Counted from the first letter of the stretch, positions 44,521 through 56,780 are shown. The stretch: 64,000 bases of DNA from Carposina sasakii (GCA_014607495.2 CP053163.1:7110716-7174715), one strand, 5' to 3'. Notes: a model not told the origin generated them from the letters alone. Numbers and translations are program-made.

Positions 44521-44567
44521 TAGCGTTCAGCAGTAGTAACACACTTTTCGCCTGTTAGCCTTTTAAG

Positions 44568-44616
44568 TCCCACGTGGTAAGGGGTAAGCCTACCGTCACT
44601 TTTCGGGCATAAATAT
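44568..44616 (+). repeat. Family E dispersed repeat fragment
   Basis: CCCACGTGGTAAGGGGTAAG CCTACCGTCACTTTTCGGGC. Confidence 0.55.
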
Positions 44617-46024
44617 AAATATGATTATTTGCATGAATCATAACGTTGGATTTAGAGAGTAGTTTGTTGTTAGTTTAATGCAGGCACAAATTATGCAGAA
44701 AATCCAATATTCATAACATCAACACTACAGAAGTTATACCTTACCTATATTTATAACGTAAATGTTATGTGATATGATGACGTACCTGCAATATTCGAAT
44801 GTGGTATATGATATTTTTAAACAATGCATACAATATTTTCCGCTATTTTCGATACAATAGAATACCGACACGCTCGACAGCTGACAATGACGTGACAAAT
44901 CCATCAGCCGAAATACATTTTGTGATAGGGAAAAGGGTAAAAAGAATTGTTCAATATAGCCCTTTTAGCTTAGAATAAAGATTCGCTCCGCTTCGCCGAA
45001 GCGAAGACCTATCATTAATATAAGCCTTTTAGTTTCATATTTTTTCACTTAGGCAAGTGGACCTTGGTACCAACTAAACACATACAGATACTTTGAAAAT
45101 ATAATATGTTTTTTATGTTCAATCCCAACTACATAGTATTATGGGAAAGTAAGTTTTTTCATTTACTTCTAACCTCTTCAAGTTTGATTTACTCAATAAA
45201 TCTTCTTAAAATTTTGCATGCTTATAGTAAGGGGTACGAAGAAGTATATACAAGGGCTACATTATTTAGGCCACGCAGACGAAATCGCGGGCAACAGCGA
45301 TTTCAAATGAAATAAAATGCTACTTAGCACACTTGCCTGCTGTAGGTGCCATTAAGCAAAGTTCGAAACTACTTACTAATTTATAAAAAGCACAATAAAA
45401 TTAAGTAGCCGATGATAATTTGTGAAGCTTATAAAACTTTTATTCTTTGCAAACTTATTAATACCTATTTCCTGAATATTCTAATGTAATCGAACCAATA
45501 ATCGATTGCAATACTGGAGATCAAATTCACAGAACGTAACATGAACTCTACTGTTTTTCATGTAAAATTTGAATTTTTCTTTATTTCCAGTATTGTGATT
45601 GACGTAAAGCATTCAAACCCACATTTAGGTACACATCCTTCATCTATACATTAAATCTGTAGATCAAGTTTGTCTGTACATTGGAGACATAGCAGCAAAA
45701 AAAATTTGTGGTTTTTGGAGATCCAATTGATCCAAATTTTACCGGCTGCGCCAGAAGGAGGGTTATGTTTTTCGAGTGCATGTATGTATATTTCTTTGGC
45801 ACGCTTTGGGGCCTAATCTTAGTTGTAAGAGTGACGATTAGTCAAAAATTTACACACTCGATGTAGGTATTTTATAAGTTATTAATATTGTAACCTGAAG
45901 GTAGAAGACGAATGAGGAATAAACTAGTGTTTGCTTGACTCGCTTGTTTGTCTGTCATCTCATACACATAACACTCGAGTTTTTTCTTTAAATAAATTGA
46001 CTTATTTTCTGTCTGTCTGTATGA
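44617..46024. other. Non-coding stretch with Helitron-like ends
   Basis: 44977-44998 holds a 7-bp hairpin, CGCTTCG C CGAAGCG. 45270-45298 (CACGCAGACGAAATCGCGGG CAACAGC) matches the 3' end type of the Helitron at 54.3 kb. The rest is unassigned. Confidence 0.4.
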
Positions 46025-46111
46025 CAGGGTTCTATCGGCCCTTGTTGCTACCTACTCCGTAAGGGATAAAGGCTTGATTATATGTATGTATGTTTGTATG
46101 AATGCGACTTT
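46025..46111 (+). repeat. Family F dispersed repeat, 3' end
   Basis: GGTTCTATCGGCCCTTGTTG, CTCCGTAAGGGATAAAGGCT, then a TATGTATGTATG tail. Confidence 0.7.
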
Positions 46112-46158
46112 CACTGTTTTATTGTAAGACGCCTTTTTTTAAAACACGAATTTATTGT

Positions 46159-46195
46159 TTCAGTTCACGTGATCGGAGTCGCGGGCGCCCACTAG
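46159..46195 (+). mobile_element. Helitron-like 3' end fragment
   Basis: TCACGTGATCGGAGTCGCGG GCGCCCACTAG|T. Confidence 0.55.
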
Positions 46196-46982
46196 TAACA
46201 AATGAAATCCTGAAAACTAGGAAAAGCTTAACGAGCATAATGTTGGAAAAGAACTCAACTGGTCCCAATTAGGTCAAGGGAAACAAAAAATTACGCTAAA
46301 GGTCCCTGGAGCTCGATCTCGGGGCAAGGGTCAACTAGATAAGCTGCTTTTTCGTCACTTAAGGGTGTACAAGGTATAATGCTGAAATAAATCATTTATC
46401 AAATCTCTGATGTTAGATTTTTGTCTTAAGTAGTAACTTATAAACCTTTGTCGAAGTGAGTACAAAATCAAAAAATAATTCGTTCTTACAAGAAAGCTAA
46501 TTAAAAGCGTAAAATGTCAACAAAGACGCTAAGATGCGGTTTCACTAAGTCCAACGTAGATATTTTTTTCCGATTAGCATGAACTGAGGATTTATGAATC
46601 CAAGTGGATTTAGATTTTTTCTTCGAACCGGTTGAGTTTTTTGAAAAATACCCGATTCAAAGTTCTAAGTCAAGATGCAACCGCGTCTAAGTTCTTTGAA
46701 TACACCATGTGGAAGTTTCTTATGGCCAATTTCAATACTAGAGATCATAAAGAATCTCGCATTTTTAATTCCAAATTTGAAATTTTGTAAGAAAACAATA
46801 GAACATACTGATATAGTATGACTATAGTCTGAAATATGCAAAAAATATATTGAGATCGGTTTTTGAAATTGGCTGTAATTTGAGATGCACCAGTCTCCGA
46901 GTTTCTTTGAATGCACCCGGTTCTAGGTTTCTACCCAGCTTACAGTTTCTTGAAGGACTTGAATTTGTATGGTACTAAGTGG
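46196..46982. other. Non-coding stretch
   Basis: No repeat recognised; the 83-residue minus-strand frame has no recognisable domain. Confidence 0.4.
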
Positions 46983-47195
46983 AGATGTCGGCAGAGTAGA
47001 GTTTGTACCACCCCATAACTGCCCGTGGGTATAGCAGCGCCTTCCGTGCTGACAATATAGTCCGAAAATCAGACTGCGGTCACCAACCCGCCTGCCCAGC
47101 GTGGTGACTATGGGCAAAAACCCCCCTATAGCAGTAACCTTGTGGCATGCCTGGAGGAGGCCTGCGTCCAGCAGTAGACTGCAATAGGTTGAAGA
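46983..47195 (+). repeat. Family M repeat, near full length
   Basis: GATGTCGGCAGAGTAGAGTT, GTGCTGACAATATAGTCCGA, CAACCCGCCTGCCCAGCGTG, CAGCAGTAGACTGCAATAGG then GAAGA. The internal AATCGCCTCGTACGA-type segment seen at 58.5 kb is absent. Confidence 0.75.
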
Positions 47196-47555
47196 CCTAA
47201 GACGTGGAGATGTACCCACTAGGTTCTGGATTCATCACTATGTAAACGTAACGTACATCGAGTACACCAATCAGCCTATGCATATACGTACACATGGCTT
47301 GTATTTTTATTAAATATGATTCTGTCAAATATGGTTATTTATTTATTTGCCTTCCAGATCTTTATCCGCATATTTCCAGATAATAGGGCAGTTTGTTTTG
47401 ATAACGATAAATAAATATGTCCCCAGAGTAATGAATAATAAATTTCATTATAGAAATTCAATCAGATTAGTTGTATTAAAATATATTATGGTAATTTGTA
47501 AATGCCATTTTTTAACGAAGTAGAGACCTGCCTGAAAATTAGCCAATTATAGAGA

Positions 47556-47662
47556 ATATATTCTCAAAATTCGAAATCACATGTTTATTGTTCAAGATTG
47601 TATGAACATTCCTGACTTGTCAAGGAATTGTCTACCTATATATACTATCTGGAAAAATAAAC
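47556..47662. mobile_element. Gamma-family TIR element, central fragment
   Basis: ATTCGAAATCACATGTTTAT and GGAAAAATAAACATG correspond to the centre of 30021-30248; termini are missing. Confidence 0.5.
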
Positions 47663-47699
47663 ATGTTTTGTGAAACTTCATAAAAGTATAGCTAACATA

Positions 47700-47811
47700 A
47701 TTATCAAACAGGCTACAATTTATCATCTCGGCAAAATATTTTTATGTTGGATAATTACAACATTTTATTTTTTCTTCAGTCCACGCGGACGGAGTCGCGC
47801 GCATCCACTAG
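47700..47811 (+). mobile_element. Helitron-like element, 3' half
   Basis: GGCTACAATTTATCATCTCG, GTCCACGCGGACGGAGTCGC, GCATCCACTAG|T. Confidence 0.7.
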
Positions 47812-49400
47812 TTAATAAATAACGGTTCGTTACTCTTTGAGAAAACAAAAATCACTATATTATCAGTTCAAAACGAACTAATTTTACTAGCAGTAGGTAT
47901 ATCTGGGCGAAGTCGTAGGAAAGCGGTAGCTAGAAATAAACGTCTATACGCCTTCAAGTACTTGTGGGAATCCATTTCTAGTCAATGAATATTAAAGCAA
48001 TTGATAATAATGGTTTAAACAGATAGGCGCCCCTATTATTATATTCCAAGGTTTCAATGTCGGTCTATAATCTGATATCATATTGTTATGTACATATTTA
48101 ATGTTAATGTGGGTTATAAATTATAATGGTAATGCTTTGCCAAGGTATCTATTAATTTATTAAGGTTCACTTGCACAAAATGTCTAATTCTAGTTTTTAT
48201 TTTATGCAGGGAATTAATAGAGTGATCGTATTGTGTAAAAACGACTTTTAATTATTATTGTTATTATGCTTTATTGTAGGTACACAAATAAAGTTTTCAC
48301 AAATAAAGTTTATGATTTTTATTCAGATTACGATTATCTCTTATGATCCGATAACTATTATAGATATTTTGCAGCAGATTTTATTTTGAACTAGAGGTTG
48401 CACGTGACATTTTTCCGCTTGGACTGGAGAAATAAAATAAAAGGATGAAAGTTTTTCGGGATAAAAAATAAGCCTACGTTCTTTCTAAGACTCTAGCTAG
48501 ATTACATGTATGTATAGTCGGGAAACATCGTTACCAAGAAACTTCTCATTACTAACTGGCTGCCAAAGGTCGGAGGCCTAGGAATATGATGAGATGATAC
48601 ATAGAGTAGACGGACGTGGCCAAATAATGAGAGTGTTGAGTGCACCAAAGGAAATCTTATGCCCAGCTGTGAGATCACAAGAATCATCATCAGTCCACTC
48701 ACCCATTACTGTGTATAGGTATATCCCTCGCCTCTAACCTACTACGCCATCTACTACTCCGATCCAGTACTTCCCGCATTCACTACCTACCTAAGGAACT
48801 ACCTATAAAAAAAATTATGAATCTACCTATCGAGAAAAGTAAAGATAATTATATACTTACCCACTTGGCACATAAACTAACTAATTTACTTTGACCAGGT
48901 TAAGGATGTTAAATAGGATTTCCTTGTAATCGAACAAACAGTATTTGTAATACAAAACAGGTAGTTACGGACTCAATAACATATAAAAGCCTGTGATGTA
49001 TAAAAACCTTTCCAATGGATATCCGTTTTATATTTTTCTGGTTCTCGTATCTCTCAGGTATACTCGTACATATCGCCTTATACAAATTAGAGTTTTAACA
49101 AATTATCATAAAATAACTTAACGCTTCCACATATTAAGTAGGTTTAATTTCATTATTCTTTATTGTATCATGTTTTGAGCAAATAAATAATCATTTTATT
49201 CATTCATCTCATCAGCCTTACAGTCAACAAAGGGGTGCAAGTGGGTTTGACTAATACCATAGGACCTGCCCATGGTGCACTTTGCTATTTAACCGACACG
49301 ACGAGGCTCTGACGCTAAAAACTTATTACCTATACTATAACCTATTTAAAATGACTCAGTAACATGTCCCATTCGATTCATTACCGGTAGCTAGATTGCT
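47812..49400. other. Non-coding stretch with degraded Helitron pieces
   Basis: 47906-47933 (GGGCGAAGTCGTAGGAAAGC GGTAGCTAG) and, reversed, 48391-48480 (CCGCTTGGACTGGAGAAATA, GGGATAAAAAATAAGCCTAC) look like Helitron 3' portions. The rest is unassigned. Confidence 0.4.
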
Positions 49401-49446
49401 GTATTTGTGCCCGGAAAGCGGCGGAAGGCTCACCACGTGGGACTTA
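49401..49446 (-). repeat. Family E dispersed repeat fragment
   Basis: Reverse complement reads CCACGTGGTGAGCCTTCCGC CGCTTTCCGGGCACAAATAC. Confidence 0.55.
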
Positions 49447-50550
49447 ATAAGTACCTATATACTTATAATTGGTGAAAAGTAGTTGTGTGAATTGCACACT
49501 TATGCCCAACCTCTTTGGGGAATAATGGGCGTCACTATAAGTATATATTTATGTAATAACAAAGTGCAAATTGAAATAGATAATATTATTAAGAATATTG
49601 TATGGATTTGTATATTTTGGAATCACAAAAACTTCTGAAGACGATGTCTAGACTTATTCTTCAAAACTTTCTAAATATAGCCCTTGGATAGAGTAGGTAC
49701 GTCCACAGAACTGATGGCAAACTTCTCGAAAAATATAAATAAAACATTAGCATAGTCCGTGATCGATAACAGAAACATTGAGGAGATCCAAGATTCACAT
49801 TCAGCATATATGCACCATACTCGTTGATGTTAAGATAGTAAAAAGATAGTTTCATCAAAAGATCTTATTAGTACAAATAAAAATGTAATTTTAGATTAAA
49901 TCTCCTAAAACCACTCTGAACTGGAGTAGAATAATCTGAATTTGTATAGTTTAAAACGATTGAAAATATTTTTCATAAAACATTTTCATCTGTAATAACT
50001 TGTTCCCTCAATGTTTTTAATTGATAGCCGCTCAATGGATTACTTTTATTTCAATATAACTGAGTACGATGTGAAGCTTCATATTCCAATTTCCAAAGCA
50101 CTTTAAGATTAATCAGAGCAAGCCTTAGACTAGGACAAATTAGGAGTCCCGTAGATTAAGCGAATTCGATCTTTACACGTCTCCAATATAGTATTTGATT
50201 AGTGATTCTGCGGCAAGCAATTCCGCAATATAGACATATGTATTGTTCCATCCCATGTGTCAATACAGCTCAATAATTTATCATCGCGAACAAAGCAAAC
50301 CGGTATAATTCTGTTTCCCATTAGTGCTCTATAATACTAATGAGGGTAATAAAGCACGTTTTGGTATCTGTCAAGTTGAATAGGTGTGGTACCGCCTTAA
50401 TTTGGTGGCATAGTCAATGGTAGACGTAGGTATAATAATATGATGGCTAATATATAGGCTGCGTTTAATGTTTATGTTTTTGAATTAATCAATCTTTTAT
50501 GAACCCAGCGGCAACTTAATTTATCTCTATAATTTAAAAATCGTACTTCT
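49447..50550. other. Non-coding stretch
   Basis: No feature recognised. Confidence 0.4.
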
Positions 50551-50766
50551 TACTTAATATTATAAACGCGAATGTTTGTAGGGATGTATGTTTGTTGCTC
50601 TTTCACGCAAAAACTACTGAATGGATTTTGATGTAACTTCACAAACTTACATATCAGAATAACAAATAGGCTACTTTTTATACCTGGAATATATTTTTAT
50701 CCCGAATAATTTCGACATTTTGTTTTTTCTGCAGTCCACGCGTACGTCGTCGCGGCCGTCCACTAG
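50551..50766 (+). mobile_element. Helitron-like element, subfamily IV, intact form (216 bp)
   Basis: TTAATATTATAAACGCGAAT, GCAAAAACTACTGAATGGAT, TATCCCGAATAATTTCGACA, then GTCCACGCGTACGTCGTCGC and GCCGTCCACTAG|T. The shortest complete copy and a useful reference for the interrupted one at 16.2 kb. Confidence 0.82.
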
Positions 50767-51276
50767 TGTACCATAATTATACACGTATCTTAACAAGTAC
50801 AGACATGAACAATAAGATGTCACCAAATGTAACCTACCTATGCCCTTATGTGAAAGGAAAAAATTATACGAGTACATTTTATTCCTCCTGACTGTATCAC
50901 ATAAATTAGAAAAGAAAACTTTGTAAGTAACATTTTGTAATGTAACACCCAAAAAAGTTTATGAATAAAAAACTTTCAGTGGCTGGAGTTCTAGAACAAC
51001 TAATAAATTAGGTCACACAGCTTAGACACATATTCTAACTTGGAGCTCCATCTGGAACTGAGATTTGAACTCCCATATTACACGAAACTGGTTTCACCGC
51101 GTTAAATGCAAGCAAGTTTTGTGAAACTTCACTAGGTGTGAATAGAGGTTTATTTTGCTTTGAAATGAGAAGTTTGTCCTTACTATTTTTAATTTATTCA
51201 GCATGATTAGTTTTGACCAACAGATACGCCTTTGTTTTTAGCAAATGTAATTTGAGCAAGACTCCTATAATACACT
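50767..51276. other. Non-coding stretch
   Basis: No feature recognised. Confidence 0.4.
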
Positions 51277-52779
51277 GACACGGCTCTTTTCCTGCAATGG
51301 GGTAGCCAGAACTGCAGGATCATAATGACACTCACAAGGCCCCTTTCCTGCAATGGGGTAGCCAGAACTGCAGCATCATAATGACACTCACAAGGCCCCT
51401 TTCCTGCAATGGGGTAGCCAGAACTGCAGCATCATAATGACACTCACAAGGCCCCTTTCCTGCAATGGGGTAGCCAGAACTGCAGCATCATAATGACACT
51501 CACAAGGCCCCTTTCCTGCAATGGGGTAGCCAGAACTGCAGCATCATAATGACACTCACAAGGCCCCTTTCCTGCAATGGGGTAGCCAGAACTGCAGCAT
51601 CATAATGACACTCACAAGGCCCCTTTCCTGCAATGGGGTAGCCAGAACTGCAGCATCATAATGACACTCACAAGGCCCCTTTCCTGCAATGGGGTAGCCA
51701 GAACTGCAGCATCATAATGACACTCACAAGGCCCCTTTCCTGCAATGGGGTAGCCAGAACTGCAGCATCATAATGACACTCACAAGGCCCCTTTCCTGCA
51801 ATGGGGTAGCCAGAACTGCAGCATCATAATGACACTCACAAGGCCCCTTTCCTGCAAATGGGGTAGCCAGAACTGCAGCATCATAATGACACTCACAAGG
51901 CCCCTTTCCTGCAATGGGGTAGCCAGAACTGCAGCATCATAATGACACTCACAAGGCCCCTTTCCTACAATGGGGTAGCCAGAACTGCAGCATCATAATG
52001 ACACTCACAAGGCCCCTTTCCTGCAATGAGGTAGCCAGAACTGCAGCATCATAATGACACTCACAAGGCCCCTTTCCTGCAATGGAGTAGCCAGAACTGC
52101 AGCATCATAATGACACTCACAAGGCCCCTTTCCTGCAATGGAGTAGCCAGAACTGCAGCATCATAATGACACTCACAAGGCCCCTTTCCTGCAATGGGGT
52201 AGCCAGAACTGCAGCATCATAATGACACTCACAAGGCCCCTTTCCTGCAATGGAGTAGCCAGAACTGCAGCATCATAATGACACTCACAAGGCCCCTTTC
52301 CTGCAATGGGGTAGCCAGAACTGCAGCATCATAATGACACTCACAAGGCCCCTTTCCTGCAATGGGGTAGCCAGAACTACAGAATCATAATGACACTCAC
52401 AAGGCCCCTTTCCTGCAATGGGGTCGCCAGAACTGCAGCATCATAATGACACTCACAAGGCCCCTTTTCCTGCAATGGGGTAGCCAGAACTGCAGGATCA
52501 TAATGACACTCACAAGGCCCCTTTCCTGCAATGGGGTAGCCAGAACTGCAGCATCATAATGACACTCAGAAGGCCCTTTCCCTGCAATGGGGTAGCCAGA
52601 ACTGCAGCATCATAATGACACTCACAAGGCCCCTTTCCTGCAATGGGGTAGCCAGAACTGCAGCATCATAATGACACTCACAAGGCCCCTTTCCTGCAAT
52701 AGGGTAGTCAGAACTGAGGCATCATAATGACACTCACAAGGCCCTTTTCCTGCGATAGGGTAGCCAGAACTGCAGGTTC
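51277..52779 (+). repeat. Minisatellite, about 27 units of 56 bp
   Basis: Unit: GACACTCACAAGGCCCCTTT, CCTGCAATGGGGTAGCCAGA, ACTGCAGCATCATAAT. Units start at 51327, 51383 and every 56 bp to about 52729, with rare single-base indels (for example an extra A near 51857). The first unit, GACACGGCTCTTTTCC..., keeps the start of family D, so the array grew from a family D copy. Middle units are nearly identical, and outer units and those after about 52700 more diverged. Unit length is not a multiple of three, so coding is unlikely. Confidence 0.97.
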
Positions 52780-53521
52780 ACTGCATATTTTCCGAGATAA
52801 ATTATTTTTACTGCATTTTATGCCTTATAAAGGCAAAACCAATAAAATTAAGTACCGTTTGTGTCTTTTGAACACACCTAATAAAAAATATAAAATAAAT
52901 TAATTTTCCAGAAAATCGTTCGTGGTTTTTCCTGTATCTTTTTCACGTGAATAATAAATTTTTTTTTTTGTTTATCATCCTCAAAATGATACGAACAGTA
53001 ATTTTGTTTACCATTTTATGTACAAGCTCTATACGACCTTCCTACTGTCTAAAATGTATCTAACAGAGATTGTTAACTTAATTTTTTTTTTACTAAATCT
53101 TCTTTTATTACACTGGTCGGCGCCGCAGCAATATTATTTTATAAAAATAAGCGCAAGTTATCTGTTTGTTCAAATTACATACAATAACTTCTAGTCTCAA
53201 GCCGAAACTGTGACTGAATTAAATGCAACTATTGTATTTAGTTACCCTAATTTAACATGGGCGAGGTTGAGAACTTTTGTGAATTTGAATGTTCGCGGGT
53301 TATAACAATACAGGTTTAATCTATTTTGAGCTGGATTTTTTAATCTGCTGTAAATGTTATTTAATTTAATTACTTATTTAATACAATTGTTAATTATTAT
53401 TTTTTGTCCTTAGCAAGCTGTACAAAACGACGATCACCATCGGTCTGGTAAATAGAAAAATAATGAATGGTCGTGAGTTTAAATCTCACTCGGGTGAATA
53501 ATTTTTTCATTTTCTTATTAA
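52780..53521. other. Non-coding stretch with a faint tRNA-like segment
   Basis: 53470-53502 (GGTCGTGAGTTTAAATCTCA CTCGGGTGA) has a T-arm/B-box look, perhaps an old tRNA-derived SINE. Nothing firmer. Confidence 0.3.
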
Positions 53522-53839
53522 TCTATACTAATATTATAAAGCTGAAGAGTTTGTTTGTTTGTTTGTTTGTTTGATTGAACGCGCTAATCTCCGGAACTAC
53601 TGGGTCGAATTAAAAATTCTTTTTGTGTTGGATAGTCCATTTATCGAGGAAGGCTTTAGGCTATATATCATCACAGTGCGACCAATAGGGACGAAGAATA
53701 AGAGGAAAATGTGGAAAAAACGGGGAAAATTATTCAACTTTGGAGACTTCCGTTGCGTGCGCTGCGTAAACGGTTCAAGTTATCCAAAAAATATGTATGA
53801 AAGAATAAAATGACGTAGAAATGATATGAAAGAAAAAAA

Positions 53840-54048
53840 TTGAAGGTCTAGACTGCCTGATGCAGAACCCTTAGCAGCCCAGCTAAACTTTGAGAGATAT
53901 GAAAATACCGTCTTAGGAAAAGTTGCTCAGCATGATAAGCACTTTCTAATAACGTAATAAAATTGAAGGTCTAGATAACCTGATGCAGAACCCTTAACAG
54001 CCCAGCTAAATTTTGAGAGATATGAAAATACCGTCTTAGGAAAAGTTA
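53840..54048 (+). repeat. Tandem duplication, 123-bp period, inside the Helitron
   Basis: TTGAAGGTCTAGA...TGATGCAGAACCCTTARCAG...GAAAATACCGTCTTAGGAAA occurs from 53840 and again from 53963. The second copy runs into the helicase remnant. Confidence 0.85.
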
Positions 54049-54278
54049 TTCAACATTTTAAAAGAATTCAATTCCCTGTTAAGTTATCTTTTGCTGTAAC
54101 AATTAATAAATCACAGTGGCAAACGTTTAAACACGTTGGAATTGACTTACGTCAAGACTGCTTTTCACACGGCCAATTATATGTCGCGTTGTCAAGATCG
54201 GGTTGCGGAGAAAATCAGTATGTTCTTCTGCCACAAGAAAATAAAACAAAAAATATAATTTACGCAGAAGTACTTTAA
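54049..54278 (+). pseudogene. Helitron Pif1-like helicase, C-terminal end
   Basis: An uninterrupted frame reads [27 protein letters not shown], then [20 protein letters not shown] and ends [13 protein letters not shown] with a TAA at 54276-54278. [18 protein letters not shown] and [12 protein letters not shown] are the last conserved helicase motifs (V and VI) of Helitron-encoded Pif1-family proteins. TINKSQGQT is the usual form, so the Gly has become Trp here. In intact Helitrons this domain unwinds DNA during rolling-circle transposition and follows a Rep/HUH nuclease. Only about 76 residues remain, so the fragment has no activity of its own. Confidence 0.9.
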
Positions 54279-54559
54279 AATATTTTATTCTGTTTGTTGA
54301 CGCGGACGAAGTCGCGGGCAACAGCTGGTATTTTATATATGAATATTTTATTTATGTACTATATGGAACATACAAGTATATAGAAGGTAGATAAGTACTT
54401 AAACGAACAAGCTTCAAACAACTAAAATCAAAAATTCACAACTTATCAATATCTTCATTATGAACATAACATAAATAACAATGTTGTAAATATAAAAAAT
54501 CGTTCTTTATTCTAAAAACGTAAAATTATATTGCTACTTTCCTTAAATTGTCACAAAAA

Positions 54560-54755
54560 ACATTAGTTGATTTAGTAATGTGAGAAAGGTAGATCATAAC
54601 AGTATAAAAAAAAGTTGCTTCACGCTGTCAGTCTGTCGTTTTGTATGATTAGATCATTAAAACAGCGCAACAGATTTAGATGCGCTTTTTTAAATAAATA
54701 GATTGTACCAATGTATCAGCATTGTACCCATACGAAGCCGGGAAAGGTCGCTAGT
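54560..54755 (+). mobile_element. Helitron-like 3' end, further subfamily
   Basis: GTCAGTCTGTCGTTTTGTAT and ATTTAGATGCGCTTTTTTAA precede CGAAGCCGGGAAAGGTCGCTAG|T. Start not defined. Confidence 0.45.
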
Positions 54756-55022
54756 ACATAATCATAAGCTTAGAAAAGCAGCCGAACAAAAGAGATTGTT
54801 TTAGTGAATTTATTTCAATAATAACCTTACTTTTACGATCTTTTTATATCTAGCACTTAAACTGCAATTGCTTGCATATGATAACAGTTATATTCGGTGG
54901 AAAACTTCTCGCACCTTATCCGACCTCACAGATACTTGTAAATTCTATTTTCAGTAAAGTATAAAGAAAATTCAAGAGTACGATTCAAATAATGTGAAAT
55001 TTAATATATTTACTTCATTCAC

Positions 55023-55180
55023 GGCTGATTGGTGTAGTCGGTAGTCGGTAGTGACCCTACTTGCGATGCCATAGGTCCTGGGTTCGAATCCCGGTAGATG
55101 CAAACATTGATATGATGAATATCGATGTTTGATTCCGAGTCATGGATGTTTCTAATACAGTCTATACTTCATTGAATTAT
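55023..55180 (+). mobile_element. tRNA-derived SINE with a 7-base duplication in the head
   Basis: GGCTGATTGGTGTAGTCGGT (A-box region), GGTTCGAATCC (B box, 55081-55091), then ATGATGAATATCGATGTTTG and GTCATGGATGTTTCTAATAC. GTAGTCG is repeated in tandem at about 55034-55047. I recall this SINE as common in moths. Its 3' boundary is uncertain. Confidence 0.8.
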
Positions 55181-56451
55181 ACTATTATTAGTCGACTTCT
55201 AGGTAACTAAAAGCCCTTATTTCTGTTTTTCCCAGAAATGATATATGCGTAGTTTGGTAAAGAATTCGTTACGAGTATCGGGTTTTATGTTTTCACTATA
55301 TTTTCCGAATCCAATTGATTTAATATGTCTTTGGAATCCTAATAATAAGAAAAAATACATGGAACATTATTAGTTTTTGTGGCTCCAGCAAAATATTAGA
55401 TGGAGTTCATTCATTCAGATCAGATAATTGATTTGATTTGATATAATCATTTGAAATCAAAAGTATACGGTACGTAAACCTATTATACTTCATATTGTCG
55501 GGCAAATCCGCGAATCTACCTTGCGTAAAGTCCGCGTATTTGTAATAGATCTAGTTTTACAGGGGAAGGTTAAAACTTAATAATTTTTCTTTTTTAAACT
55601 AATTTTGGGCTCATTTTTACACATTAAGTAATCATTTATGTATTCTATCTCTTGCTATGAAAGTCACATCAACACATTGGCAACCAATCAAGTCTTAGCG
55701 CGGATTACCTACAAAAACTTAAATTACCTACGTGTGTCAGATACGCGAAATTATCCAATGTTAGTTACGCGGATTTGCACTATCTACGACGATATGTAGC
55801 AAAGTACAGTCAATGTTACGCTCAACCGCAGTACTTCGTAGTAAAATTTGTAGCACGTGCTACGAGTTGTGCTCGCGCAGTTCATGTGTCCTATTTTCTT
55901 GACCAAGCATTACACAACAATAAATTATACTTGGAACATAGCATCCTAAGCACCATTTTTCAAAGTTTGTCTTCAATATCTAACAATCGTTTTTCAATTT
56001 TCATAAATTAAATTTGCTGTACTTTTGTGGTTATGAGTTATATTAGATACATACATACCGACATAAAATCACGCCTCTCTTCCGTAGGTTATAGGTTTTA
56101 TTAAATACTTGTAGTGTTTATGTGCTAAAATGAACGTTATTTCCTTGACTGGCATACAGTGTTTTAAAGAAAAAGATAGGCGTAAAAGAGTAAAACACTA
56201 CGATGTACAGCGTAAATTATTAATATTTATGAAGAAATATCACTGTATTTATTTCAATTGATTTAGATGAATATAAGCCAAAGTCAAACTGAGCTTCAAA
56301 GTTTTCATATTCTAGAGTTAATTGACTACTTTACTACAATAGAATTTGTATGTTTTATACAAATATATACTATACGTTCTTGTTGACCTTTACGAGACTT
56401 TGCGTAAGTTGGTGTCTACAATGTTTGGTTAGACTTTACTACTTGAGCGAA
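55181..56451. other. Non-coding stretch with a reversed family F tail
   Basis: 56047-56088 (ATACATACATACCGACATAA AATCACGCCTC) is a minus-strand family F or LINE tail. Otherwise unassigned. Confidence 0.4.
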
Positions 56452-56667
56452 TCTATACATATAATAAAATTGTAACGGACCGATGTTTGTGCATGCTAAT
56501 ATTAAAAACGGCTGGACCGATTTCGATGCAGTTTTTACGAATATATTGTGACAGGTCCCAATTAACATATAGGCTACTTTTTATCCCGAGAAAATGTCTT
56601 TATCCCGGATAATTTCGTCATTTTTTTTTTCTGCAGTCCACGCGGACGGAATCGCGGGCGTCCACTA
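56452..56667 (+). mobile_element. Helitron-like element, complete short copy
   Basis: TCTATACATATAATAAAATT, CGGCTGGACCGATTTCGATG, TATCCCGGATAATTTCGTCA, CGCGGACGGAATCGCGGGCG, TCCACTAG|T. It lacks the roughly 100-bp TGGAAGAT...CGATGATT segment present at 62160-62497. Confidence 0.85.
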
Positions 56668-56780
56668 GTATTTACTAAAAAGAAAGTTGTTGAAATAAGG
56701 CTTACTTATTCGATACACGATAGTTTCCATTGTGGTATTTTCGATCGCTTTCACGATATAACCAATCCTGCTCTATGGGT

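Larger units (their letters stand above)
53522..54328 (+). mobile_element. Helitron, subfamily II, internally deleted, with helicase remnant
   Basis: Starts TCTATACTAATATTATAAAG with a (GTTT)n run, the same start as 6439-6649, and ends CGCGGACGAAGTCGCGGGCA ACAGCTGG|T. CTGG replaces the usual CTAG, within the CTRR rule for Helitron ends. It contains the end of a Pif1-like helicase, so this identifies the coding parent of the short copies. The Rep part and most of the helicase are gone. Confidence 0.85.

Noticed and set aside
48502..48702. LINE C-terminal fragment
   Set aside because: A few RTE-like residues can be forced out of the translation, but no stretch is convincing.
51277..52779. CRISPR array
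   Set aside because: The 56-bp units are repeated in full without unique spacers, and the surroundings are animal-type repeats.
55023..55100. Functional tRNA gene
   Set aside because: The B box is good, but the acceptor and anticodon arms do not pair cleanly, a 7-base duplication disrupts the D-arm region, and the known SINE body follows.
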